Shown here piece after piece: positions 8,076 through 15,508 of a stretch of 64,000 nucleotides of DNA. The DNA lies in NCBI RefSeq assembly GCF_023544465.1, contig NZ_JALPVL010000005.1:496001-560000 (forward strand), given 5' to 3'. Source of the DNA: Paractinoplanes maris (lineage in GTDB: Bacteria > Actinomycetota > Actinomycetes > Mycobacteriales > Micromonosporaceae). Every line of letters begins with the position of its first letter. The first letter of the stretch is position 1. The notes beneath the pieces are model-generated. The model did not search any database. It was given only the letters and a program-made list of their open reading frames with translations, and was not told the origin of the DNA. The position numbers and the translations under genes are program-made.

Positions 8076-9151
8076 GTTCCACCTATCTCTGGTACATCCC
8101 GAACACGGTCGAGCCGGGCCACCGCGGCGACGACGCGGTGGCCGGTTACGGCACGCTCGAGCACAGCGTCGACCTGGCCCGCACGGCCGAGCAGCACGGC
8201 TGGCAGGGCGCGCTGATCGGCACCGGCTGGGGGCGGCCGGACACGTTCACCGTGGCCACCGCGATCGCCGCCCGCACCACCACGTTCCGGCCGCTGGCGG
8301 CGATCCGGCCGGGTTACTGGCAACCGGCCCACTTCGCGTCGTCGGCGGCCACGCTCGACCACCTCAGCGGCGGCCGCCTGCTGGTCAACATCGTCAGCGG
8401 GCAGGACAACCTGGCCGCGTACGGCGACGCGGAAGGCGATCAGCCGCAGCGGTACGCCCGGACCAAGGAGTTCATGCGGATCGTCCGCCGTCTGTGGACC
8501 GAGGAGGATGTCACCGTCCGAGGTTCGCATTTCGAGGTACGCGGATCGACGTTGCCACTGCGGCCGGCCACACCGCCACGCCTCTATTTCGGCGGCGCGT
8601 CCGCGGCGGCGGAACGCGTCTCGGCCACCGAGGCCGACGTGCAGCTGTTCTGGGGTGAGCCGCTCGACGGCATCGCCGCGCGGGTCGACCGCCTCCGCCG
8701 GCTGAGCTCCGACCTCGATCGTGATCTGGCACCGCTGGAGTTCGGGCTGCGGATCACCACGCTGATCCGGGACACCCGCGAACAGGCATGGCATGACGCC
8801 GAGGCGCGGGTGGCCGCGATGGCACGGCGATCGCCCGCACCGCAGGAACAGCTGCGCGGGCCCGCGGTCGGCCAGCAGCGGCTGCTCGATCTGGCCGGCC
8901 GCGGCGACGTGCTCGACACCTGTCTCTACACGGCGCCGGGCCGGTACGGCGGCGGTGGCGCCGGGACGACCTGGCTGGCCGGGTCGGCCGGCGACGTGGC
9001 GGCCGCGCTGGACGCGTACGCGGCCCTGGGGATCAGCCACTTCGTGCTCTCCGACACGCCCTACCGGACCGAGACGGCCCGGGTCGGCGACGCGTTGCTG
9101 GCGACGAAGGCCCCGGGCCCCGGTGTGCTCAGTTCACGAAGTCCTGGGTGA
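8072..9151 (+). CDS. ssuD: FMNH2-dependent alkanesulfonate monooxygenase (SsuD-like)
   Basis: Cleaves alkanesulfonates to aldehyde and sulfite using reduced FMN and oxygen, releasing sulfur for cysteine synthesis. The 359-residue protein shows the SsuD/luciferase pattern: FWY-type start LWYIPNTVEPGHRG, QHGWQGALIGTGWGRPDTF near residue 45, AAIRPGYWQPAHFA near 80, LDHLSGGRLLVNIVSGQD near 100, and RLYFGGASAAAERV near 170. Its ATG overlaps the stop of the previous monooxygenase (ATGA). The 3' end runs 23 bases into the convergent CAP-protein gene, so the operon has almost no room for a terminator before the opposite coding strand. Confidence 0.88.
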   Translation: MSSTYLWYIPNTVEPGHRGDDAVAGYGTLEHSVDLARTAEQHGWQGALIGTGWGRPDTFTVATAIAARTTTFRPLAAIRPGYWQPAHFASSAATLDHLSGGRLLVNIVSGQDNLAAYGDAEGDQPQRYARTKEFMRIVRRLWTEEDVTVRGSHFEVRGSTLPLRPATPPRLYFGGASAAAERVSATEADVQLFWGEPLDGIAARVDRLRRLSSDLDRDLAPLEFGLRITTLIRDTREQAWHDAEARVAAMARRSPAPQEQLRGPAVGQQRLLDLAGRGDVLDTCLYTAPGRYGGGGAGTTWLAGSAGDVAAALDAYAALGISHFVLSDTPYRTETARVGDALLATKAPGPGVLSSRSPG

Positions 9152-9977
9152 CCCAGACCCGGCCGTCGCTGCCCCGGGTGACGGCCAGGCCGATGCGCTT
9201 GAAGTTCGCGTTGAGCAGGTTGCGGCGGTGTCCGTCGTTGGGCGGCACCTCGGCCAGCATCAGGTCGGTCAGCCCGTTGGCGGCGGCCACGATCGACGCG
9301 GCGTTGTTCGACGCGTTGCCCTGCCCGATGTTCTCGCCGGCCGAGTTCCACGAGACGCCGGCCGCGGTGAACCGGTCGCCCAGGCCCGCCTCGCCCGGGC
9401 ACTGGTGGGACAGGCCGCAACCGCCGACCATCAGCGCGTTGTGGGCGGCCGAAGCCTTCGAGAGGCCGGCGTTCAGGACGTACGGCGTGAGGCCGCTCGC
9501 CGTGCGGGCGGCGTTGATGTGCGCGAGCACCTGCTCGATGACGGTGTCGGCGGGCGGCGTGGTCGCCGGGGCACTCGTCGGTGGCAGCGTCGTCGGCGCG
9601 CCGGTGGTGGGGGCGACGGTCGTCGGCGCGACCGTCGTGGGCACGGCCGTGGCCGGCCCGGTGGTCGCGGGCGCGGTGGTCGTGGGCACGGCGGTCGTCG
9701 GGACAGCCGTCGTCGGGGCGGGCGCCGGTGTCGTGGCGGTGGGGGTGTTCGACGGGCGCGGACGGGGCCGGTGCGGGCGCCGGTCACGGGCGGCCTCGGT
9801 CACCCGGGTCGCCGCGCCGAGCCGCGGGGCGGCGTCGGCCCGGGCGGCGGCCTGCTGGCGGTGCCCGGAGGTCTGGGCCGAGGCGATGCCGGCCGCTCCG
9901 GCGCCCAGCACGCCCAGCACGCAGGTGGCCAGCACGAGGGTTCGGGTCCGGGTGGGCCGGCGGTGACGCGTACGCAC
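9129..9977 (-). CDS. CAP/SCP-domain surface protein with Pro/Thr-rich stalk
   Basis: Exported protein of unknown activity in the cysteine-rich secretory/PR-1 (CAP) superfamily. From GTG at 9977 it has a basic start, one hydrophobic segment (LVLATCVLGVLGAGAAGI) serving as signal or anchor, a long Pro/Thr/Ala stalk built of degenerate PTTAVPTT units (about residues 75-145), then a CAP domain: HINAARTASGLTPY, AAHNALM, SAGENIGQG and GHRRNLLNANFKRIGLA. I prefer GTG 9977 because GAGGA stands seven bases upstream; an ATG at 10046 in the same frame has no good ribosome site and would place a strong palindrome inside the gene. The 3' end overlaps ssuD tail-to-tail. Confidence 0.82.
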   Translation of the reverse strand: MRTRHRRPTRTRTLVLATCVLGVLGAGAAGIASAQTSGHRQQAAARADAAPRLGAATRVTEAARDRRPHRPRPRPSNTPTATTPAPAPTTAVPTTAVPTTTAPATTGPATAVPTTVAPTTVAPTTGAPTTLPPTSAPATTPPADTVIEQVLAHINAARTASGLTPYVLNAGLSKASAAHNALMVGGCGLSHQCPGEAGLGDRFTAAGVSWNSAGENIGQGNASNNAASIVAAANGLTDLMLAEVPPNDGHRRNLLNANFKRIGLAVTRGSDGRVWVTQDFVN

Positions 9978-10018
9978 AGTGATCCTCAATCGGTCGGGGG
10001 ATGTCCGACCGACTGTGC
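9974..10018 (-). promoter_or_regulatory. Nested hairpin covering the CAP gene start codon
   Basis: On the minus-strand transcript GCACAGT followed directly by CGGTCGG can pair with CCGACCG and, after a ten-base bulge, with ACTGTGC. The last arm contains the GTG start codon, and the bulge ATTGAGGATC holds the ribosome site. Both 7-bp arms match perfectly. Such a structure would hide the start codon; whether it forms and responds to a signal is inference. Confidence 0.5.
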
Positions 10019-10118
10019 GCGCGGCGTCCGGCAAACGCACGGACATTGAAGAAAACTTAAAGATCGATGCCCGTGCTTACATCGCACTTTGCGGCTTTCG
10101 CACGGTTACGCTGCTGGG

Positions 10119-10667
10119 GTGCACCTGATCGTCGAGGTGGGAAGTCGGCTGGATCCGGACGTCAGCTGGCCTGAAGGCGCCGCCCTCACCATGTTCGCCG
10201 GAGAGCCGGTTCAGCTCATGCTGTTCCTGAGTCATCCGCATGAGCTGGAGGTCCAGGCCGTGACCGCGTCCCCGACCCAGTTCGCGTGGGTCGACAGCGA
10301 GCACGCCGGCATCCTGGCCTACCGTCTGGGCCCCGTCCTGTCCTGGTCGCAGGCCCCTTACAACCCACACCTGTACGGTCCCGAGGACGGCCTGCCCGGC
10401 GTCGACCCCGACGGCACGGTGCAGATCGTCCTGGTCGACCGGGACACCAACATCGTCCGGGCGCTGCACCGCGTCCACTGGCCTCAGGACTTCACCGCGG
10501 CCGTCCGCCAGTCGGTGATCCGGATGCGCGAGACGCCGTTCAGCCGGCCCGCCTACGAGCACGCCCTGGCCGCGCTGCACCGCCGCTGCCCGACGCCGGA
10601 GGACCTGGTCGTCGACCGGGCGGACGCGCTCTGCACCGCCACCCCGGCCGACGAGGCCGACGCCTGA
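10119..10667 (+). CDS. Conserved-looking hypothetical protein
   Basis: I do not recognise this protein. It is about 182 residues, soluble, acidic, without signal peptide or membrane segment. It begins HLIVEVGSRLDPD and has a beta-rich N-terminal half with strands such as PVQLMLFLSH and TVQIVLVDRDTNIVRALHRV and a helical C-terminal part (PAYEHALAALHRRC). Start choice: GTG 10119 is preferred because a TACGCT hexamer lies seven bases upstream, the spacing of leaderless transcripts here; a TTG at 10089 is possible. The TGA lies inside the first unit of a tandem repeat that fills the gap to the convergent next gene. Confidence 0.6.
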   Translation: MHLIVEVGSRLDPDVSWPEGAALTMFAGEPVQLMLFLSHPHELEVQAVTASPTQFAWVDSEHAGILAYRLGPVLSWSQAPYNPHLYGPEDGLPGVDPDGTVQIVLVDRDTNIVRALHRVHWPQDFTAAVRQSVIRMRETPFSRPAYEHALAALHRRCPTPEDLVVDRADALCTATPADEADA

Positions 10668-10792
10668 TCCCCCCTCCGGCTGCTGATCCCCAGCCGGCTG
10701 CCTGATCGGCAACCGGCGCCTGACCCGCGGCCGGTGCCTGATAGGGCAACCGGCGGCTGATCCACGGCCGAGAGCTGAGCCACGGCCGAGGG
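10664..10792. repeat. Seven degenerate 18-19 bp tandem units between two convergent stops
   Basis: Units begin at 10664, 10683, 10702, 10720, 10738, 10757 and 10775, each opening CTGA and mostly carrying a GGCCG/ACCGG-like core near the middle (for example CTGATCCACGGCCGAGAG). The array starts on the TGA of the upstream gene and ends exactly at the TAG of the convergent gene (10793), so it occupies the whole gap. It may act as a two-way terminator or be a minisatellite. Confidence 0.7.
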
Positions 10793-11965
10793 CTATTCCG
10801 GCGTCCAGATCCACGTGGTGCCGATCAGCGCCAGCGACGCCCCCTCCCGGACGGCCCCGCCGAAGACCACCATCCGAGCACCCGCGGCCAGGACCGTCGA
10901 CCCGTGAGTTCGGCTTCCCGGCATCGCGGGCACTTGCTGCCACCGCCCCGTCGCGGCGTCCAGCACCACGTCGCTGAGCCCGGGATAGAGGGCGGCATCC
11001 CCGGCACGGGCCCCACCACCCGCGATCTTGTCACCCGGCAGATCCGGCAACGGTGACCACGCTCCCGTGGCGGGATCGAACTGCCCACCGTACGGATAGG
11101 TCCGCCCCCAGCCGCCGACCTGCCCACCGTCCTCGCCGCCGAGCAAGGGGTTGACCAGCGTGCCGCCGACCGGCAGCCAGGGGCCGGTGGACAACATCGG
11201 CAGGTCGGGAAGCCGACGCCACGCCCGGGTCCCCAGGTCGAGAGCCGCCGCCCGGGTCAGGGACGGCTTCCCCGAATTCGGGTTCGGCACCCGCTCGTGG
11301 TCGAACAGCAAGAGCTCGCGGCCACTCCACGCCAGGTGCCGATCGAAGGCATCTCCCAGCGGATCCTCGGGTAGCGCGGTCCAGGCGCCGGTCCGCGGCT
11401 CGAACAGGTAATGCGGGGCCGACCCGGCCTCGTCGCTTCCCCGATAGACGACAGGCCGGTCGCCCGCGGCGGCGAGCTGATAGCCGCCGGCGCCGCTGAA
11501 CGGAGCCGGCAACCGGGCCCAGCTGTCCCGATCGATGTGGTAGACGAGAAGCTCCCGCCGGGGGGTGCTCAGGAGCAGGTAGGCGCTCGATCCGATGACG
11601 ACGCCCTGCACTCCGGCGAGCGGCACCGGCGAGTCCGCGAGCCGGCGCCAGCGGCCGGTCGCGGGATCGAGCGCGGCCCCGTCGGACAAGGCTGTCGGTC
11701 CACGGGCACAGCTGGCGTTGGGTGGGCACGGCGGAGCGTCGCTGCCACCGAAGAACAACACCTCACGGCCCGTCCACAGCCCGAGCGCCTGCTCCCGCGG
11801 TTCGAGCGGCCCGTCAGCCACCCGCTGCCAGCCCGGAGCAGCGGCCGGCCTCCCCTCGGCAGCCGGCCTCTCCGCCGCGGCTTTCTCGACGGGCGCGGTG
11901 CACGCTGCCGTCCCGAGAACACCGCACAGAGCGGCCGCCACCAGAGTTCTTCCACCCGGTCTCAC
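10793..11965 (-). CDS. Kelch/galactose-oxidase-like beta-propeller lipoprotein
   Basis: Probable membrane-anchored extracellular propeller of unknown ligand. The signal has a basic start, hydrophobic core LVAAALCGVLG and lipobox TAAC. The body contains repeated kelch-like blades of the form LDPATGRWRRLADSPVPLAG, LDLGTRAWRRLPDLPML, FDPATGAWSPLPDLPG and LDAATGRWQQVPAMPG, with FFGGSD and VVFGGAV strands. No catalytic Cys-Tyr cofactor pair is evident. I chose GTG 11965, ten bases behind GGAGG; ATG 11983 in the same frame is possible. It ends against the tandem repeat, converging with the unknown gene. Confidence 0.7.
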   Translation of the reverse strand: MRPGGRTLVAAALCGVLGTAACTAPVEKAAAERPAAEGRPAAAPGWQRVADGPLEPREQALGLWTGREVLFFGGSDAPPCPPNASCARGPTALSDGAALDPATGRWRRLADSPVPLAGVQGVVIGSSAYLLLSTPRRELLVYHIDRDSWARLPAPFSGAGGYQLAAAGDRPVVYRGSDEAGSAPHYLFEPRTGAWTALPEDPLGDAFDRHLAWSGRELLLFDHERVPNPNSGKPSLTRAAALDLGTRAWRRLPDLPMLSTGPWLPVGGTLVNPLLGGEDGGQVGGWGRTYPYGGQFDPATGAWSPLPDLPGDKIAGGGARAGDAALYPGLSDVVLDAATGRWQQVPAMPGSRTHGSTVLAAGARMVVFGGAVREGASLALIGTTWIWTPE

Positions 11966-12010
11966 GCCTTTCTGACCTCCCATAGGCGGTTCCGGTTCCC
12001 GCCGCCGGCT

Positions 12011-12133
12011 CGGCGCCCACGGAGAGCGGCGCCGCACCGCGACAACCACCCCGGCGCCCACCGACACCAACCCCGCACCGCGAGAACCAACCCGGCGCCC
12101 ACCGACACCAACCCCGCACCGCGAAGACCGGCC
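12011..12133. repeat. Three tandem 41-bp units upstream of the GH31 gene
   Basis: Units start at 12011, 12052 and 12093, each opening CGGCGCCCAC; a fourth begins at 12134 and breaks off after CGGCGCC. The second and third differ at only a few positions near their ends. Since 41 is not a multiple of three the array is unlikely to be coding. It occupies the place where the GH31 signal-peptide codons should be. Confidence 0.8.
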
Positions 12134-12168
12134 CGGCGCCGGCTCAGGCGCAGCCCAGGAATGCGACG

Positions 12169-15141
12169 GTGGTGTCGGGCAACGCCCGTTTCCAGGTCCT
12201 CTCCCCCACGCTGATCCGCACCGAGTACGCCGACGGCGGGCGCTTCACCGACGCCGGCACCTTCAACGTCGTGGGGCGGGACGCCTTCCGGCCGGTGCGG
12301 TTCTCCCAGCGTACGGAAAAGGGCTGGCTCACCATCGACACCGGCGCGGCGACGCTGCGTTACAAGGTCGGTTCCGGCGCCTTCACCGCCGACAACCTCG
12401 ACCTCCGGCTGCGGGCCGGCCGCCAGGTCGTCCAGGCCGAGCCGTGGGCCGGGCACTATCCGCCGGACTGCGCCGCGGGCACGCTGTGCGAGGCCGAAGA
12501 TCTCGACCTGCGCGGGCCCGGGCTCGCCACCGACCACACCGGATTCACCGGGCGCGGGTTCGCCGCCGGGTTCGCCGGCACCGGTGACGCGGTCGTGTTC
12601 ACCGGTGTCGCCCAGGGCGGCGAGGGCCTCGCGGTCCGCTACGCCAACAGCACCGGCGGCGACGGGCAGAACGTCACTCGTACGCTGACGGTCGCGGTCG
12701 ACGGCCGGAACCACACGCTTTCGCTGGCACCGACGGCCACCTGGGACACCTGGGCCGTCGCCTCGGTGCCGCTGACCCTGACGGCCGGGCGGCACGAGAT
12801 CAGCATCGTGCGCACCGCCACCGACTCGGGCAACGTCAACATCGACAGCCTCGCGCTCGTTCCGGCCGGGGCCGCCTATCCCGCCCCCACCCCGCCGGCA
12901 CCGCAGCCGTGCGATTTCGGGACGGTCTGCGAGGCCGACGAGGGCACGTTGACCGGCGGCGCCCGCAGCGCATCCGACCACAATGGATACTCCGGGAACG
13001 GATTCCTGGCCTCGCTGGAGCGCACCGGCGCGGGCGCCGCGTACACCGTCACGGGGGTGCCCGCGCGCGGCTCGTACCGGGTGCAGGTGCGCTACGCCAA
13101 CGGGAAGCCCGGCGCGAATCCGGTGCGGGAGCGCACGATCACGCTGAACGGCACCGCTGTGACGCTGCCGCCGACGAGCGGATGGGACTACTGGCGTACG
13201 GTCTCGGCACCGATCACCCTGCAAGCCGGGACCAACACGGTGTCCTTGGGCTGCCCCACCGACGACAGCTGCAACGTCAACATCGACACGGTCGCGGTCA
13301 CCAGCGTGGGCGCCGCCCTGCTGGCGCCGCACGCCCCGCTCGGCGGTTACCGGCGCGGCCTCGACGGTGTGAACGGCGCCGCGCTGACCGAGCCGGGTCT
13401 GCTCTATCAGGACGGCTGGTCGCTGCTCGACGACTCCGCCTCCGCGCTGTGGAACCCGAGGACGAAGAAGGTCTCCCCCCGCACGAGCCAGGGTCAGGAC
13501 GGATACGTCTTCGCCTACGGCCAGGACTACGCCCGCGGTCTGCGGGAGCTGTCGACGCTGACCGGGCCGACAAAACTGCTGCCGAAGTGGGCGTACGGCG
13601 TCTGGTATTCCGAGTACTACGACCGGACGGCCGCCGAGTTCCAGCAGATCGCCGAGCGTTTCCGCACCGAGGGTGTGCCGCTCGACGTGCTGATCGTGGA
13701 CACCGACTTCAAGGCGCCCGACAAGTGGAACGGCTGGCAGGTCGATGAGTCCCGCTTCCCCGATCTGCCCGCCTATCTCGCCTGGGCCCGCTCGCGGGGA
13801 CTGCACACCAGCCTCAACATCCACCCGAGCATCATGGGCTCCGACCCGGGATTCGCGCGGGCGCAGGCCACGGCCAAGGGCAAACTGCAGCGTACGGGGT
13901 GCAACGGCGGCCCCGACTGCTACGTCTTCGATTTCGGCGATCCCGACCAGCTCAAAGCCTATTTCGAGCTGCACGACGGCCTGGCCGACCCGGACTTCTG
14001 GTGGCTCGACTGGTGCTGCGACGCCTCGCGCTCGTCCCTGGAGGGCGTGACCGGGGACGCCTGGATCAACCAGCAGTACGCCGACCGCGACGGCTTCGCG
14101 TTCTCCCGGGCGTACGGGTCGCTGCAGGCCGGCGGCTACAGCAGCCCGACCGCGGTGCCGACCGGCCCGTGGGCCGACAAGCGCACGACGCTGCACTTCA
14201 CCGGGGACACGGTCTCGACCTGGGAGACGCTGCAGGCGCAGGTCGGCTACACGCCCGGTGAGTCGGCCGCGACCGGCCTGGCCGCGGTCAGCCACGACAT
14301 CGGTGGGCACACCGGTGGCCTGTCGACCGAGCCGGGAGCCGAGCCGCAGAGCACCAAGCTGCCCGACGACCTGTACGCCCGGTGGGTGCAACTGGGAACG
14401 TTCCAGCCGATCGACCGGCTGCACTCCAACCACAGCGACCGCCTGCCGTGGCAGTACGGCCCGGCGGCCGGCGCCTCGGCCAAGAAGTTCCTCAACCTGC
14501 GCGAGAGGCTGTTGCCCTACACCTACGGCGCGGCGGCCGAGGCCACGCGGACCGGCCTGCCGATCACGCGCCCGCTCTATCTCGCCTACCCGGGTGAGCA
14601 GGAGGCGTACGCCACCGCCGGCTCGCAGTACCTCTACGGACCCGACCTGCTCGTCGCCCCGGTCACCGCACCCGGCCCGAATGCCACGACGTCGGTCTGG
14701 TTCCCGCCGGGCAGCTCGTGGACCGACTTCTTCACCGGCCGCGTCTACCGGGGTGGAACGATCCAGCAGATCACGACCACGCTGGACACGATGCCGGTCT
14801 TCGTCCGCTCGGGCGGCGTCGTGGTCACCCACACGGGTGACATCGCCAACGAGAAGCAGGCGCTGACCAAGGCCACCGCCACCATCAACGCCGGTGCGAA
14901 CGGGTCGGCGACGCTCGAGGACGGGACGACGGTCTCCTATCGCGACGGGAACCACACCGTCAAGATCGCCGATGCGGCCCGCCGCCAGTGGACGCTCAGG
15001 ATCACCGACGCCGGGAAACCGCGAGCTGTCCGGGTGGACGGGCGACCGGTCTCGTCCTGGTCCTATGCGGCCGCAACGCGCACGCTCACCATCACCGCGC
15101 CGGAACGTCCGGCCCGGATCCCTCTGACAATTACGTTTTAG
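12169..15141 (+). CDS. GH31 glycoside hydrolase with two inserted CBM35-like modules; N-terminus apparently lost
   Basis: Probable secreted alpha-glycosidase. Domain order: N-terminal beta domain (FQVLSPTLIRTEYADGG), two CBM35-type modules (about residues 105-232 and 247-380, each with CEAE/CEADE and NVNIDSLA/NVNIDTVA ends), a GH31 barrel from about 430, then C-terminal beta domains. Barrel motifs are LLPKWAYGVWYSEYYDR, LDVLIVDTDF, nucleophile D614 in WWLDWCCD, acid/base D680 in FTGDTVSTW and SHDIGGHTGG. The first available start, GTG 12169, gives no signal peptide. The frame stays open upstream as PAPAQAQPRNAT, resembling a signal-cleavage site, but then runs into the 41-bp repeats with no start. 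The gene therefore looks 5'-truncated or rearranged. Substrate unknown. Confidence 0.83.
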   Translation: MVSGNARFQVLSPTLIRTEYADGGRFTDAGTFNVVGRDAFRPVRFSQRTEKGWLTIDTGAATLRYKVGSGAFTADNLDLRLRAGRQVVQAEPWAGHYPPDCAAGTLCEAEDLDLRGPGLATDHTGFTGRGFAAGFAGTGDAVVFTGVAQGGEGLAVRYANSTGGDGQNVTRTLTVAVDGRNHTLSLAPTATWDTWAVASVPLTLTAGRHEISIVRTATDSGNVNIDSLALVPAGAAYPAPTPPAPQPCDFGTVCEADEGTLTGGARSASDHNGYSGNGFLASLERTGAGAAYTVTGVPARGSYRVQVRYANGKPGANPVRERTITLNGTAVTLPPTSGWDYWRTVSAPITLQAGTNTVSLGCPTDDSCNVNIDTVAVTSVGAALLAPHAPLGGYRRGLDGVNGAALTEPGLLYQDGWSLLDDSASALWNPRTKKVSPRTSQGQDGYVFAYGQDYARGLRELSTLTGPTKLLPKWAYGVWYSEYYDRTAAEFQQIAERFRTEGVPLDVLIVDTDFKAPDKWNGWQVDESRFPDLPAYLAWARSRGLHTSLNIHPSIMGSDPGFARAQATAKGKLQRTGCNGGPDCYVFDFGDPDQLKAYFELHDGLADPDFWWLDWCCDASRSSLEGVTGDAWINQQYADRDGFAFSRAYGSLQAGGYSSPTAVPTGPWADKRTTLHFTGDTVSTWETLQAQVGYTPGESAATGLAAVSHDIGGHTGGLSTEPGAEPQSTKLPDDLYARWVQLGTFQPIDRLHSNHSDRLPWQYGPAAGASAKKFLNLRERLLPYTYGAAAEATRTGLPITRPLYLAYPGEQEAYATAGSQYLYGPDLLVAPVTAPGPNATTSVWFPPGSSWTDFFTGRVYRGGTIQQITTTLDTMPVFVRSGGVVVTHTGDIANEKQALTKATATINAGANGSATLEDGTTVSYRDGNHTVKIADAARRQWTLRITDAGKPRAVRVDGRPVSSWSYAAATRTLTITAPERPARIPLTITF

Positions 15142-15147
15142 CCTGTC

Positions 15148-15261
15148 TCAGCCGTGGCGGCGGTGCCGGTGCCGGCGATAGCCGGAGGTCACCGACAGCG
15201 CCGCCATGGAGACGAGGGCGCTTCCGACCAGCAGCGTTCCCAGCAGGATGTCGAGCAGCAT
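15148..15261 (-). CDS. Small membrane protein, 37 residues
   Basis: A tiny gene with a textbook ribosome site (GAGGAGG six bases before ATG 15261). The product begins MLLDILLGTLLVGSALVSMA, one hydrophobic helix of about 22 residues, and ends in a strongly basic Arg/His tail (YRRHRHRRHG). It ends seven bases from the convergent GH31 stop and is divergent from the terC leader. Such single-helix proteins with basic tails are often membrane-protein partners, but nothing more can be said of function. The ribosome site and sharply amphipathic layout argue that it is real. Confidence 0.55.
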   Translation of the reverse strand: MLLDILLGTLLVGSALVSMAALSVTSGYRRHRHRRHG

Positions 15262-15343
15262 GGTGGACCTCCTCAACCTCTTCCACGGTGCGCCCGGGGT
15301 GCGGTGACGTCAACCCGATCGGCGTGATTCGCGCCCCCCGCGG

Positions 15344-15373
15344 TTGGCCCGGCCCAAGATCGTGGGCTAGTCT
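15344..15373 (+). promoter_or_regulatory. Promoter of the terC riboswitch transcript
   Basis: TTGGCC (15344-15349) and TAGTCT (15368-15373) are separated by 18 bases. Transcription would begin about 15380, exactly where the putative riboswitch P1 helix begins. Confidence 0.5.
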
Positions 15374-15379
15374 GCGCGG

Positions 15380-15502
15380 CGAGGGGAGTACCTCACAAAG
15401 AGCGTTGCGGTCATCACGGGCATCCCGGCATGCCTCCGTGCGTTCGCCCGTCCTGCGGCGGGTGAGGGAGACCTCGGACGATGGCGCACATCTCCGAGGA
15501 GG
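15380..15502 (+). promoter_or_regulatory. Probable yybP-ykoY manganese riboswitch controlling terC
   Basis: The leader holds the two conserved blocks of the yybP-ykoY class: GGGGAGTA (15383-15390) right after the P1 5' strand CGAGG (15380-15384), and GTGAGGGAGACC (15462-15473) merging into the P1 3' strand CCTCG (15472-15476), with a G+C-rich helical segment between. CCTCGGA (15472-15478) can instead pair with TCCGAGG (15493-15499), which is part of the terC ribosome site GAGGAGG. Ligand binding would hold CCTCG in P1 and free the ribosome site. The class commonly precedes TerC-type manganese exporters. Call made by eye, without a covariance model. Confidence 0.65.
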
Positions 15503-15508
15503 TCCCCG

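Noticed and set aside
9590..9740. gtcgtcggcgcg-type repeats as a non-coding minisatellite
   Set aside because: They are the codons of the Pro/Thr/Ala stalk of the CAP protein and remain in frame throughout.
11962..14955. Minus-strand open frame of nearly 1000 codons opposite the GH31 gene
   Set aside because: It is the mirror of a strongly G/C-biased real gene: low-complexity Arg/Gly/Val/Gln composition and no domain, whereas the plus strand encodes recognisable CBM35 and GH31 motifs.
15481..15508. ATG at 15481 as the terC start
   Set aside because: It is out of frame with TerC, has no suitable ribosome site and lies within the switch helix; ATG 15509 follows GAGGAGG and gives the TerC protein.
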